Made by a program: the position numbers and the translations under genes. A stretch of DNA of 64,000 nt. It comes from Sphingomonas albertensis. GTDB lineage: Bacteria; Pseudomonadota; Alphaproteobacteria; Sphingomonadales; Sphingomonadaceae. The notes under the pieces were generated by a model, which was not told the origin of the DNA, did no database searches, and saw nothing but the letters and a program-made list of their open reading frames with translations. This document shows, piece by piece, positions 43,086 through 51,206 of the stretch (its first letter is position 1; each line of letters opens with the position of its first letter). Location: positions 1 through 64,000 of the forward strand of contig NZ_JACONT010000002.1 of the NCBI RefSeq assembly GCF_014358075.1. The letters run 5' to 3'.

Positions 43086-44552
43086 ATGAACGTGCTACCC
43101 AAGCCGCTGCAAAATTTACATTCCATTGGCGAGGTTAACGCTGAGGAAGATGCTGTTCTTCAGTATTTCCTCGCAACTGATGCGACGTCAAAGGTAGCAC
43201 AAAATCGCGTTTACCTTGTTTTGGGCAGAAAGGGCGCGGGTAAAACAGCACTTGTTCGGCATTTCACGAAGGACGATGCCGACCCACTTTCTAAGCCTTT
43301 AAATCTTAGATCGTATGCTTGGAACGTTCATGCCGCGGTTCAAGATAAACGAAGTAGTGACATTGAAGCGTATGTCGCTTCGTGGCGGTACGTCATTGCC
43401 ACTCAAGCCGCATCTGCAATACTTGAACAATATCCGCAGGAAATAGGCGACGCCGCACGAAAGCTAAGATCCTTTTTTGAAGAAAATTATGGCAATATCA
43501 AGGTCGATCTTGCTAATGTTTTTTCAATTAAGCGCCTCAAGTTTTCCGCTGCAACGATCGAACCTAAGCTAGCCGGCAATAGCCTAGGTTCACTGAGCTT
43601 ATCGAAAGAGGCATCAGAGCTCGGATATGTAATTGATGCCGTATCCGACGAGATACTTAATCTTGTCCAAGAAGTTATGGGGCGCAGGAAATCTCCGAAG
43701 ATAACGTTGCATTTCGACGAACTTGATTCCGGCATCGAAAAACTTGAACGAGATCGTGAACTGATGATCGCCGGACTCGTGCTGGCGGCCCAATCTGTCA
43801 GAAGATCTCTCGGCGGCCAAAGCGCCTCCATCCAGCCTTTTGTTTATCTTCGAGAGGATATCTGGCAGGCCTTTGCATTTTCAGATCGTAATAAGATTAC
43901 TTACGGGGCATCGCAAAGGCTTTCTTGGAGCAAAGACACTCTTCTTGATTTGGTAAATGTGAGAATAAAGAGCCTTGCTAAATCTGACTACAGTTTTTCA
44001 GATTTGATAGATGACCAGCAAATGCCGGGAAATCAACCAAAATGGGATTACATCGTCGGTCGTACACATGATCGCCCTCGTGATATCATCGCATATATAA
44101 ATCTAGTTCTTGAACGAAAGAAGCCTGATTTTCTGATATCGAATGGCGATGTTTCAAGTGTCAGAGCAGCGTATTCATCGTATTTCAAAGGCGAACTTGA
44201 AGACGAGGTTAAGGCGCATTGGCCTAAGTGGGAGGAAGCGATCCGCGCAATCGGCGATATCGGATACCTCACATTTGAAAAGATTGCATTTAAAGAAAAA
44301 TACGAAGCCCGGCGCTCCGAAGGCAACTCTATTTCAGACTATGAGCGAGCGCTTGAGATTCTCTATAATTATTCCGTGATAGCGTATCTTCGTCCAAGGC
44401 CGAGCGGCGGAACCGACTGGATTTGGAAGTATAAGCAGCCCGATCAAAACTTCGACAGTAAAGCCGAGCGATTTAAAGTTCACCTAGGACTACAGGAATT
44501 TGCCAATCTTCGAAGCGAACGCCGAGTAAGGCATCGCGTTTCTGCTACTTGA
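43086..44552 (+). CDS. AT-rich P-loop ATPase, Sll1717-like, probably acquired
   Basis: A 488-residue ATPase of unknown function resembling the P-loop ATPases annotated as the Sll1717 family. Walker A is VLGRKGAGKTALVRHF (~residues 45-60); Walker B is TLHFDELDSGIE (~210-221); RPRDIIAYINLVLE (~328-341) looks like an arginine-bearing sensor motif. There is no membrane helix, and the C-terminal third is helical. The gene is much richer in A+T than its neighbours (sampled 60-base lines give 37-48% G+C against 57-58% inside nrdB) and uses ATA, TTA and AGA codons, so it was probably acquired. GGAG inside the nrdB end, 8 nt before the ATG, couples it to nrdB expression. A defence role is plausible for a lone ATPase of this kind but is inference. 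Confidence 0.75.
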   Translation: MNVLPKPLQNLHSIGEVNAEEDAVLQYFLATDATSKVAQNRVYLVLGRKGAGKTALVRHFTKDDADPLSKPLNLRSYAWNVHAAVQDKRSSDIEAYVASWRYVIATQAASAILEQYPQEIGDAARKLRSFFEENYGNIKVDLANVFSIKRLKFSAATIEPKLAGNSLGSLSLSKEASELGYVIDAVSDEILNLVQEVMGRRKSPKITLHFDELDSGIEKLERDRELMIAGLVLAAQSVRRSLGGQSASIQPFVYLREDIWQAFAFSDRNKITYGASQRLSWSKDTLLDLVNVRIKSLAKSDYSFSDLIDDQQMPGNQPKWDYIVGRTHDRPRDIIAYINLVLERKKPDFLISNGDVSSVRAAYSSYFKGELEDEVKAHWPKWEEAIRAIGDIGYLTFEKIAFKEKYEARRSEGNSISDYERALEILYNYSVIAYLRPRPSGGTDWIWKYKQPDQNFDSKAERFKVHLGLQEFANLRSERRVRHRVSAT

Positions 44553-44587
44553 GGATATAAGACTTTTCGATCCGATCATCGACGAAC

Positions 44588-44605
44588 AACGTAGATTGCT
44601 ACGTT
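44588..44605 (+). terminator. Possible hairpin terminator after the ATPase gene
   Basis: AACGTAG and CTACGTT pair perfectly around the loop ATTG and are followed by TGATATAATT. The stem is AT-rich and the T-run is short, so termination is uncertain. It lies in the AT-rich 61-bp gap before the convergent nuclease gene. Confidence 0.35.
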
Positions 44606-44613
44606 TGATATAA

Positions 44614-45399
44614 TTAGCACCAAGGCGAGCGCTTGCCGCCGCCATAGTGGCGCGCGAGGCCGTGACGAACCAGTACCGCGCCCAACGAGACCCCGCCGCG
44701 CTCGACGATGCGGAGTTTTCGGCCGTAGCGGTCGACGTCTCGCTTGATCGGCGTCAGCGTGAACGGGCCGGCGTTCAGCATAGCCTGCATCTTCAGCGTC
44801 GCGGCCTTGCCCAGCCGCGCCTCGCGCGCGCAGCGGGGCGGGTGGGTTTCGGGGGTGTCGATGTCCGCGATGCGGATCTTGGTGCCGGCCATCCAGAAGG
44901 TGTCGCCATCGACCATGCAGTCGATCCGCTTGGCGTGGCCGCAGATCGTGAAGCGTGCCGATACGGGCTTGCCACCAGATAGCGCAGATGCGGCGGCGGT
45001 CGACGCCGCGCTGGCGATGCCCGCTGCGGTGGCTAGAGTGCCGGTAGCGGCGGTCGCGCCACCGGCGTTGGCCGCAGCGCCAGCGGCTGCCGCAGCGGAG
45101 GACGCCTCCGCCTTGCCACCGTCGTCGGCCCAACCCCAGCCGCCGGGCACGCGGAAATGCCCGGCGGGCCAGGCGATGCCGAACCCGGTCGGCCATTCGA
45201 TCTTCAGTCCGGGCGGCACCAGCGCCGACCAGTCGATCTGGCGGATCACCGGCATCATCAGCCCGAGCAGCACGCCGTAGAACACCAGACGGAGTTGCAG
45301 CAGGACTCCGGGCACTGGACGGCGCGCCGCCCCACCGCGGCGCGTGGCGCCGGCGCGATCGCCGCCCAGCAACCGCATGAAATCAAACACATACTCCAT
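44614..45399 (-). CDS. Membrane-anchored thermonuclease-family nuclease
   Basis: A 261-residue protein ending in a staphylococcal-nuclease (SNc) domain. A hydrophobic segment at ~33-52 (LLQLRLVFYGVLLGLMMPV) is probably a membrane anchor. Residues ~95-140 are an Ala/Gly/Thr-rich linker, and ~150-255 form the nuclease domain with IDCMVDGDTFWMAG, IRIADIDTPETH (ligand Asp and Glu) and DRYGRKLRIVE (catalytic Arg region). Two Cys pairs near CGHAKRIDC could form a disulphide if the domain is periplasmic. The gene converges with the acquired ATPase gene. It may degrade extracellular or periplasmic DNA/RNA (inference). Confidence 0.8.
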   Translation of the reverse strand: MEYVFDFMRLLGGDRAGATRRGGAARRPVPGVLLQLRLVFYGVLLGLMMPVIRQIDWSALVPPGLKIEWPTGFGIAWPAGHFRVPGGWGWADDGGKAEASSAAAAAGAAANAGGATAATGTLATAAGIASAASTAAASALSGGKPVSARFTICGHAKRIDCMVDGDTFWMAGTKIRIADIDTPETHPPRCAREARLGKAATLKMQAMLNAGPFTLTPIKRDVDRYGRKLRIVERGGVSLGAVLVRHGLARHYGGGKRSPWC

Positions 45400-46081
45400 C
45401 GTCCCCCGCGCGTACGCGCGCGCGCGAGGATGTCACCCTCGCCAGCCTCAGCGTTGCGGCGAGCGGAGTCGGAAACGAGGCGAACGCATCGTGAACATCG
45501 CTCACCCGACCCAAGCTGGCCGAGGACGGTTCCGCGCTGCCGACCCCATGCCGATGTTCGCCAGGTGCCGGATGAAGTTGCCGACCGTGAGACGCGGTAA
45601 ACTTTCCGTCCCGAAACATCAGGCGCGCACACCGGAGGACCGTCAAACCGGTCGGTCAGTCTGCCAAATGCCCGGCAGATACAGAACTACCTGCTCACCC
45701 TCTGATACGCCAATCCAACGCGCGCGAGCCGGCTAGCAGGTCGATGCCGGGCAGTACCGGCCGGATACGGCGAACTCGTTGTCCTGCATGCGTCGGTCAG
45801 GCCCGGATCGGCCCGCGGCACCGCTCCCGCACATCCCGGCCGACGCGGTGCCGAAAATCGCACCCGTCATCGATCCCGCCACAAGCACCGCCATGCTCGC
45901 AGTCCCATGTTCGGGGCACCCTGCTCGGGACCCATGCCCGGAACCGTGCGAGGGCCCATACTTCCGACACGTCACCCACTCGACACGCCCCGGACGCCAG
46001 ACGCACGAAGGGCGGGAAATGGCCCTAGCCACTCCCCGCCCCCGTTACGCATCCAGCTTGTACCTCTTGCGAGGCAAAGGC
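45400..46081. other. Gene-poor intergenic stretch
   Basis: These 682 bp contain no gene I can support. Near 45411-45434 is an alternating CG run (GCGCGTACGCGCGCGCGCG) able to adopt unusual DNA structures. Reading frames here have composition unlike the neighbours and no ribosome binding sites. Confidence 0.5.
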
Positions 46082-46747
46082 TTAGAAGTGCGTGATGATG
46101 CCGAGCATCGGACGGAAGCTCTGCGCGTCGCCGAAGGTGTTGACCTCCGCGCGGATGCGGAAGCCTGCGTTGCCGGTGATGCCCTTCAGGCCGATGCTCT
46201 GCGGACCGACTTCTGCGCCGATGCCGTAGGTGATCGCGCTGTAGTCACGACCGGTGTCGCCACCGTTGGTCGACCGTGCCGAGAACTTGTCGAAATTCAC
46301 CCACTGGTAGCCGACCTTGCCGTAGATCAGGCCGCTGTCGCCAGCGCGGAAGCCGAAACGGCCTGCTGCGCCATATTCCCAATCGATGTTGCCTTCGATG
46401 CCCTTGATGACGTTGCCTTCAGCACCGACGAAAACCGGGCCGAGCGGAATGTTCACGCCGAGGACACCCTGAACCAGCGAGCCCGAAGGCTTGTAGCCGC
46501 GACGCAGCGAGTTGTCGGCGTTCAGCGCCTGCGGGATGCCGTGGCCGCGCTCGTTGTCGAACTGCTCCCAACCGCCCATGACGCCGAAGTACGGCTCGAT
46601 GCCGAATGCCTTCGAGCCGTCCGGAGCCGCTGCCTCGCCGGGCTGCGCGCTGTTGTCGGTGGGGGCCGGTGCCGACATGTCCTGCGCGAAGGCGGGAACT
46701 GCGACCGTTGCAGCGGCGAGGGCGATTGCCAGGGAAAGCTTACGCAT
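46082..46747 (-). CDS. Outer-membrane beta-barrel (opacity/OmpW-like porin) protein
   Basis: A 221-residue protein with a signal peptide cleaved near AVPAFAQDM (residue ~22), a Pro/Ala-rich spacer to ~45, then a small beta-barrel of about eight strands (PYFGVMGGWEQF, GVLGVNIPLGPVFVGAEGNV, YGAAGRFGFRAGD, SGLIYGKVGYQWVNF, and others) ending in the Phe of GIITHF, the usual barrel C-terminus. The fold resembles OmpA-like/Opa-type barrels found as abundant surface proteins. Ligand or role is unknown. AAGG lies ~10 nt before the ATG, and TATAAG just upstream could be a -10 box. It stands alone between gene-poor regions. Confidence 0.82.
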   Translation of the reverse strand: MRKLSLAIALAAATVAVPAFAQDMSAPAPTDNSAQPGEAAAPDGSKAFGIEPYFGVMGGWEQFDNERGHGIPQALNADNSLRRGYKPSGSLVQGVLGVNIPLGPVFVGAEGNVIKGIEGNIDWEYGAAGRFGFRAGDSGLIYGKVGYQWVNFDKFSARSTNGGDTGRDYSAITYGIGAEVGPQSIGLKGITGNAGFRIRAEVNTFGDAQSFRPMLGIITHF

Positions 46748-46866
46748 GTGAATTTGACCTTATACCGTGTGTTGCGTGGATCCCCGACTGCACGGTGCGT
46801 CGGTTTGGTCCAGGCAAGTCGAAACAGGCCGGCGGGCACATGGTTGCACAAAAAATGTCACATTCA

Positions 46867-46906
46867 GGGAACTGTTCCGGGGTGTTGCGTTACAGCAACG
46901 GTTCCT
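46867..46906. other. Nested inverted repeats (possible structured RNA or operator)
   Basis: GTTGC and GCAAC (46884-46888 / 46895-46899) form a small hairpin, and the flanking GGAAC.GTTCC (46868-46878) and GGTTCC (46900-46905) can pair in alternative ways. It is in the 299-bp space between the outer-membrane barrel gene and a small plus-strand gene. Confidence 0.3.
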
Positions 46907-47046
46907 GTCATTTGGATGAACGAACCATGTCAATCATGGCGGCCAGACTGTCAAAATACAGCGGAAAAGTGGCAAAAAGCAGTCCGGACCCGCGTTAAGC
47001 CTATCCGATCACGGAGCGGCAAGACTCTGTGTGCAACGCAGCATAA

Positions 47047-47253
47047 ATGGGATTTTCGCGTCTTTTTCGCAGCCGCTGGGCAGCTCTGTTCTGGTCGGCA
47101 GGGATCCTGTGGACCGCCTATGACGTAGCAGCCGATGCCCCGGAACCGCCGACCAACGCGCCGTCGGGAGCGGCCACCGCGCAACCGACCGACGCAACCG
47201 GCGCGGCCTTTGACGCCCGCGATCTCGCCGTGCTGGCGAACGCGGGCGGATAG
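47047..47253 (+). CDS. Small single-span membrane protein
   Basis: A 68-residue protein. Residues ~8-26 (RSRWAALFWSAGILWTAYDV) form a membrane helix with a preceding basic cluster, followed by a Pro/Ala/Thr-rich tail predicted outside the cytoplasm and ending DARDLAVLANAGG. No domain is recognised. It ends at a strong hairpin shared with the convergent acidic-protein gene. Coding bias and clear gene boundaries support it. Function is unknown. Confidence 0.6.
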   Translation: MGFSRLFRSRWAALFWSAGILWTAYDVAADAPEPPTNAPSGAATAQPTDATGAAFDARDLAVLANAGG

Positions 47254-47279
47254 CGACGCGCCCACCGTGGGCGCGTCGC
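47253..47279. terminator. Bidirectional hairpin between convergent genes
   Basis: GCGACGCGCCCAC and GTGGGCGCGTCGC pair perfectly around a single C (so the real loop is a few bases). The hairpin begins at the last base of the small gene's stop codon and ends 8 bp before the stop of the acidic-protein gene. There is no T-run, so it may act with Rho or as a mRNA 3' end. Confidence 0.6.
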
Positions 47280-47286
47280 GTACGGA

Positions 47287-47631
47287 TCAAGGCTTCAGCG
47301 CAACGTCGTCGGCATCGTCCAGGTCTTCGTCGTCATCGATGCTGCCATCGTCGAGTTCGTCCTGCACGTCGTCCTCGTCCATGTCGTCTTCGTCCATAGT
47401 GACGGAGGCGTCGGTCTCGCCGACCTCTTCGGAGTCCATCTTGGTCTCGTCGATCGACTCGTCGTCCGTGTCGTCTTCGCCCAGATCGGGTTCGAGGTCG
47501 GTCAGGATGATGCCGTCGCTCGGCCCGTTGCGCGTGGCCTCGAGGATCTCGGCGCGCTGGCTCTCGTCATAGCCCTCTTCGTCATAACCGTCGTCGCCCG
47601 AACCGGCACTCGGCACCTGATGTCCGCCCAT
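47287..47631 (-). CDS. Highly acidic low-complexity protein
   Basis: A 114-residue protein dominated by Asp and Glu. The N-terminal ~45 residues (MGGHQVPSAGSGDDGYDEEG..) lead to a short less charged core (EILEATRNGPSDGIILTDLEPD, ~32-52) and then a long run of acidic residues (DEDDMDEDDVQDELDDGS). GGGAG 8 nt upstream fixes the ATG. No known fold; it may bind basic proteins or metal ions, or be a DNA mimic, but nothing proves this. It lies 79 bp after the Bcr/CflA exporter gene on the same strand. Confidence 0.65.
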   Translation of the reverse strand: MGGHQVPSAGSGDDGYDEEGYDESQRAEILEATRNGPSDGIILTDLEPDLGEDDTDDESIDETKMDSEEVGETDASVTMDEDDMDEDDVQDELDDGSIDDDEDLDDADDVALKP

Positions 47632-47710
47632 GGTCACACTCCCTCGTTCCAGGACGCCCGCGTGTTGCGAGCCTACCGGATGCGAACGGTGGACGTGCGC
47701 GGTGGTTCCT

Positions 47711-48970
47711 TCAAGCACGCGCGGGCGCGGTGGACGCAGGCCGGAACAAGCGCCCTCGCTCGGTGACCAGGATCGCCAGCAGCGCCGCCAACCCTGCGCC
47801 GAGGAACCCCGCGACCAGCGGCACGGTCGTGCCGTCGAACGCCTGCCCGATCAGCGCGCCGATCACCGCGCCGACCGTGACGCTCAGGAACCCCTGCACG
47901 CTCGACGCAGTGCCGGCGATGCGGCCCATATTCTCCATCGCCATCGCCGAGAAGTTCGACGTCGCCAGCCCGAAACAGCCGAGCGTCAGCGCCTGGAAGA
48001 CCGCAAAGCTGACCAGCGTCTCGAACCCGATCTCGATCGCGAACAGGTGGACCAGCGATACCAGGATCAGCAGCGACAGCGCGCCGTGGCTGATCAGCCG
48101 TGTCCCCAGCCGCATCACGATCCGCGAGTTGAGCAGGTTGCACGCCGCCATCGTCACCGACGTCGTCGCGAAGATCAGCGCGAGCAGCGTCGGCTTGTGG
48201 AACACGTCCGCCATGATCTGCTGGATCGAATTGAGATAGCCGTACAGCGCGCCCATCAACGCGGTCGAGGCGAGCGTGTAGCCCAGCGAATTACGGTCGA
48301 CGAGCGTCTGCCGCCAGTCGCTCAGGATCCGTCCCGGCGTGATCGGCAGGACGTTCTCGGGCGCGAGCGTCTCCGGCATCCGCAGATAGAACCAGACGAG
48401 CACGCCCAGCGTCAGCACCGCGACCGTCCAGAAGATCGCACGCCAATCGCCGAACTGGAGCACCGTCCAGCCGAACGTCGGCGCCAGGATCGGCACAATC
48501 ATGAACACCATGAACGCGATCGACATCACCCGCGCCATCGCCCGCCCGTGATAGCAGTCACGCACCAGCGCGATCGTCGCGACGCGCGCGGCGGCGATCA
48601 CCGCGCCACCGAATACCCGCGCCACCAGCAGCAACGTGAAACTTCCCGCGGTGGCGCAGGCGACGTTGGCGATGATGTAGAGCACTAGTGACCAGAGCAG
48701 CACCGTCCGCCGCCCGAACCGATCCGCAAGCGGCCCGTGGACGAGCTGCGCGACGCCGAAGCCGATCACGAACGCGGTCACCACGAACTGGCGGCTGTTC
48801 TCCGACACGACGCCGAGCGAGTCGCCGATCGCGGGCAGCGCGGGCAGCATCGAGTCGATGCCGAGCGCGGTCAGCGACATCAGCGAGGCGACGAGCGCGA
48901 CGAATTCGACGAAGCCGATCGGCGCGCCACGCATCGCCGGCGCGTCGGATTGGGGATCCTGGGTGTTCAT
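47711..48970 (-). CDS. Bcr/CflA-type MFS drug exporter
   Basis: A 419-residue 12-helix major facilitator of the DHA1 Bcr/CflA group. Signatures are ALGIDSMLPALPAIGDSLG in TM1, QLVHGPLADRFGRRTVLLWS (the loop 2-3 A-motif), and RVFGGAVIAAARVATIALVRD in TM4-5. Residues after ~200 repeat the pattern. The start giving MNTQDPQSD is the ATG closest to the first helix. Such pumps export bicyclomycin, chloramphenicol or small dipeptides in enterobacteria; here the substrate is unknown. The gene diverges from a lipoprotein gene, with a 156-bp control region. Confidence 0.88.
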   Translation of the reverse strand: MNTQDPQSDAPAMRGAPIGFVEFVALVASLMSLTALGIDSMLPALPAIGDSLGVVSENSRQFVVTAFVIGFGVAQLVHGPLADRFGRRTVLLWSLVLYIIANVACATAGSFTLLLVARVFGGAVIAAARVATIALVRDCYHGRAMARVMSIAFMVFMIVPILAPTFGWTVLQFGDWRAIFWTVAVLTLGVLVWFYLRMPETLAPENVLPITPGRILSDWRQTLVDRNSLGYTLASTALMGALYGYLNSIQQIMADVFHKPTLLALIFATTSVTMAACNLLNSRIVMRLGTRLISHGALSLLILVSLVHLFAIEIGFETLVSFAVFQALTLGCFGLATSNFSAMAMENMGRIAGTASSVQGFLSVTVGAVIGALIGQAFDGTTVPLVAGFLGAGLAALLAILVTERGRLFRPASTAPARA

Positions 48971-49126
48971 GATGCGAGCGCCTTTACCCGCTCGGGCGGT
49001 CGCGCGAAACCCGCTAACCGTCGCAACGCGACCCGGCCGCACACGTCCGTAACGGGGCTTGCGGGATTGCCGGATAGGACCACGCACCCTATCTGTATTG
49101 CAACCACAATACACCTGGAGATCGAT

Positions 49127-49615
49127 ATGATCCGCTCGCTGATCCTTGCCACCGCCGGCCTGCTCGCCCTGTCCGCCTGCGACCGGTCGAACGAAGGCGC
49201 GTCGGTGTCGATCAACGCCGATGGCGACAACGTCCTCGGCGCGATCAACGGCGAGACTGGCGAGATGAAGATCGACGTCCCCGGCTTCCAGGGCTCGGTG
49301 AAGCTGCCGAAGATCAAGATCGATACCGGCAATTTCGATCTCAACGGCGTGCGACTGTACCCGGGATCGTCGATCAAGACGCTGAACATCGTCGGCGACG
49401 ATAAGGCCGGCGGCCTCCGCGTGGCCTTCGCCAGCCCTGCGACCCCGACGATCGTCCGCGACTGGTTCGCACGGCGGCTCGGCAAGGTTGGTTACCAAGT
49501 GCATTCCGAGGGCCCCAACCTGATCGGCACGACCGATGAAAACAAACCCTTCCGCCTCGAACTCGCCCCCGACGGCAAGGACAAGGCGACCGGCACGATC
49601 GTCATCAGCGGCTAG
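49127..49615 (+). CDS. Lipoprotein of unknown function
   Basis: A 162-residue probable lipoprotein. The signal MIRSLILATAGLLALSACDRS has a lipobox with Cys18. The mature part has a small repeated beta pattern (FQGSVKLPKIKIDTGNFDLNG), then an alpha/beta stretch VRDWFARRLGKVGYQ. CTGGAG lies 6 nt before the ATG, fixing the start. No family is recognised. It is divergent from the MFS gene and followed by a family A repeat. Confidence 0.72.
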   Translation: MIRSLILATAGLLALSACDRSNEGASVSINADGDNVLGAINGETGEMKIDVPGFQGSVKLPKIKIDTGNFDLNGVRLYPGSSIKTLNIVGDDKAGGLRVAFASPATPTIVRDWFARRLGKVGYQVHSEGPNLIGTTDENKPFRLELAPDGKDKATGTIVISG

Positions 49616-49621
49616 TCTACA

Positions 49622-49748
49622 ATCCTTCCCCGCCAGGGGGAGGTGGCTGGCACTTGCCAGACGGAGGGGGAGGAAGGTGCAACGCCTGCTCCGTGCCCTC
49701 CCCCTCCGTCAGGCTAGTGCCAGCCACCTCCCCCTGGCGGGGGAGGAT
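49622..49748. repeat. REPIN-like palindromic element, family A copy 4
   Basis: ATCCTTCCCCGCCAGGGGG and CCCCCTGGCGGGGGAGGATC with inner GTGGCTGGCACTTGCCAGAC and CTAGTGCCAGCCAC. It lies directly after the lipoprotein gene. Confidence 0.88.
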
Positions 49749-49844
49749 CATTGGACACTCAAAATCTAACTCACCCTAACCCAGGCATTTGGCACCGCCT
49801 CGCCAATCCCCTATATCGGGCATCCCCCAATCCGGACACAAACC

Positions 49845-50801
49845 ATGCTCGACACCCCCGCCGCTCAGGTCCCGACGCTCAGCCTCGCCACGCAGGACAC
49901 CGACCCCGATGGGTTCGCCGCCGCATTCGGCGAATCGTTCGAACGGTACGGCTTCGCGATCGTCGCCGATCACGGCATCCCCGCCGACCTCATTGAGCGC
50001 GCCTGGGCCGAGACCAAGCTGTTGTTCGATCTCCCCGAGGACGAGAAGCGCGGCTATCACATCCCCGGCGGCGGCGGCGCGCGCGGCTACACGCCGTTCA
50101 AGACCGAGATCGCCAAGGATGCCAAGGTCGTCGACCTCAAGGAATTCTGGCACGTCGGCCGCGAACTCCCCGAGGGTCATCGCTATGCGGACACGATGGC
50201 GCCGAACGTCTGGCCCACCCGCCCCGAGGGGTTCAAGCCGGTCTTCCTCGAACTCTTCGCCGCGTTCGACCGCGCCGGCGACAAGCTCCTGTCCGCGATC
50301 GCGCGCCACCTGAAGCTCAAGCCCGACTGGTTCGATCCTGCGGTGAAGGACGGCAACAGCATCCTTCGTCTGCTGCACTACCCGCCGATCCCCGCCGATG
50401 CGGAAGGCGTTCGCGCCGGCGCGCATGAGGACATCAACCTCATCACGCTGCTGCTTGGGGCCGAGGAAGCCGGGCTAGAGTTGCTAGACCGCGCCAACGG
50501 CCGCTGGCTGTCGATCAAGCCCCCCGAGGGCGCGATGGTCGTCAACGTCGGCGACATGCTCCAGCGGCTGACCAACAACGTGCTGCCGTCGACCACGCAC
50601 CGCGTCGTCAACCCGCCCCCCGAGCGCCGCGGCCATTCGCGCTATTCGATGCCGTTCTTCCTGCACCCCGCGCCGGACTTCCTGATCGAGACGCTGCCGG
50701 GCACGATCACGCCGGACAACGCGAACCGCTATCCGAACCCGATCACCGCGCACGACTATCTGTACGAGCGACTGGTCGAGATCGGCCTGATCAAGAAGTA
50801 A
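49845..50801 (+). CDS. Isopenicillin-N-synthase-type Fe(II)/2-oxoglutarate oxygenase
   Basis: A 318-residue non-haem iron oxygenase. The N-terminal DIOX_N region has ERYGFAIVADHGIPADLIERA (~residues 34-54). The iron triad is His and Asp in AGAHEDINLITLL and the distal His in PSTTHRVVNPP; RYSMPFFLHP holds the Arg-x-Ser that binds 2-oxoglutarate. All cofactor residues are in place. It resembles bacterial isopenicillin-N-synthase-family oxygenases, whose substrates are mostly unknown, and beta-lactam production should not be inferred. It stands between two family A repeats. Confidence 0.88.
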   Translation: MLDTPAAQVPTLSLATQDTDPDGFAAAFGESFERYGFAIVADHGIPADLIERAWAETKLLFDLPEDEKRGYHIPGGGGARGYTPFKTEIAKDAKVVDLKEFWHVGRELPEGHRYADTMAPNVWPTRPEGFKPVFLELFAAFDRAGDKLLSAIARHLKLKPDWFDPAVKDGNSILRLLHYPPIPADAEGVRAGAHEDINLITLLLGAEEAGLELLDRANGRWLSIKPPEGAMVVNVGDMLQRLTNNVLPSTTHRVVNPPPERRGHSRYSMPFFLHPAPDFLIETLPGTITPDNANRYPNPITAHDYLYERLVEIGLIKK

Positions 50802-50812
50802 GGGGCGCGAAC

Positions 50813-50939
50813 GATCCTCCCCCGCCAGGGGGAGGTGGCTGGCCCTTGCCAGACGGAGGGGGAGGAGAAGGGTAACCGATGTTCCGTAACCTCCCCCTCC
50901 GTCACCTGCGGTGCCACCTCCCCCTGGCGAGGGAGGATT
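50813..50939. repeat. REPIN-like palindromic element, family A copy 5
   Basis: GATCCTCCCCCGCCAGGGGG and CCCCCTGGCGAGGGAGGATT are the arms; inner sequences match the other family A copies (GAGGTGGCTGG.. / ..GGTGCCACCTCC). It lies 11 bp after the oxygenase gene. Confidence 0.87.
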
Positions 50940-50982
50940 GAGATAACGGAGACGCCCGAAACCTCCGCTACCCCTTCCTCCT

Positions 50983-51088
50983 CCACCCCGGCGAAGGCCG
51001 GGGCCCAATTGGGGGACGACGTTAACGAAGCGCAGCGCGTATTTACGACCACCTTTCCAATTGGGCCCCGGCCTTCGCCGGGGTGGTG
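50983..51088. repeat. REPIN-like palindromic element, family B copy 5
   Basis: CCACCCCGGCGAAGGCCGGG and CCCGGCCTTCGCCGGGGTGG with CCCAATTGG half-sites; the centre has TTAACGAAGCGCAG and TTACGACCACCTTTCC. It follows a family A element and lies 120 bp before polA. Confidence 0.88.
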
Positions 51089-51206
51089 TTCTGCGCGGGA
51101 CCGCTAAAAGCCAGCCAAACACCCCACCGCTTTTCTCCCCACCTGATACCCAACAGCCACGCATCGCCCATTGGTCCGCGCCCGCGCATCCGCTAGACCG
51201 CGCGCG

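Noticed and set aside
45733..45894. Short minus-strand frame with a hydrophobic start and Cys-rich end (MAVLVAGSMTG..YCPASTC), possible peptide precursor
   Set aside because: No ribosome binding site, no modification or export gene nearby, and the surrounding frames have non-coding composition.
45779..47128. A long plus-strand open frame of ~450 codons
   Set aside because: It lies antisense to the well-supported outer-membrane barrel gene and continues through intergenic sequence; high G+C makes such shadow frames common here.
49845..50801. Beta-lactam biosynthesis
   Set aside because: The oxygenase is isopenicillin-N-synthase-like only at family level; no ACV synthetase or other pathway gene is present.
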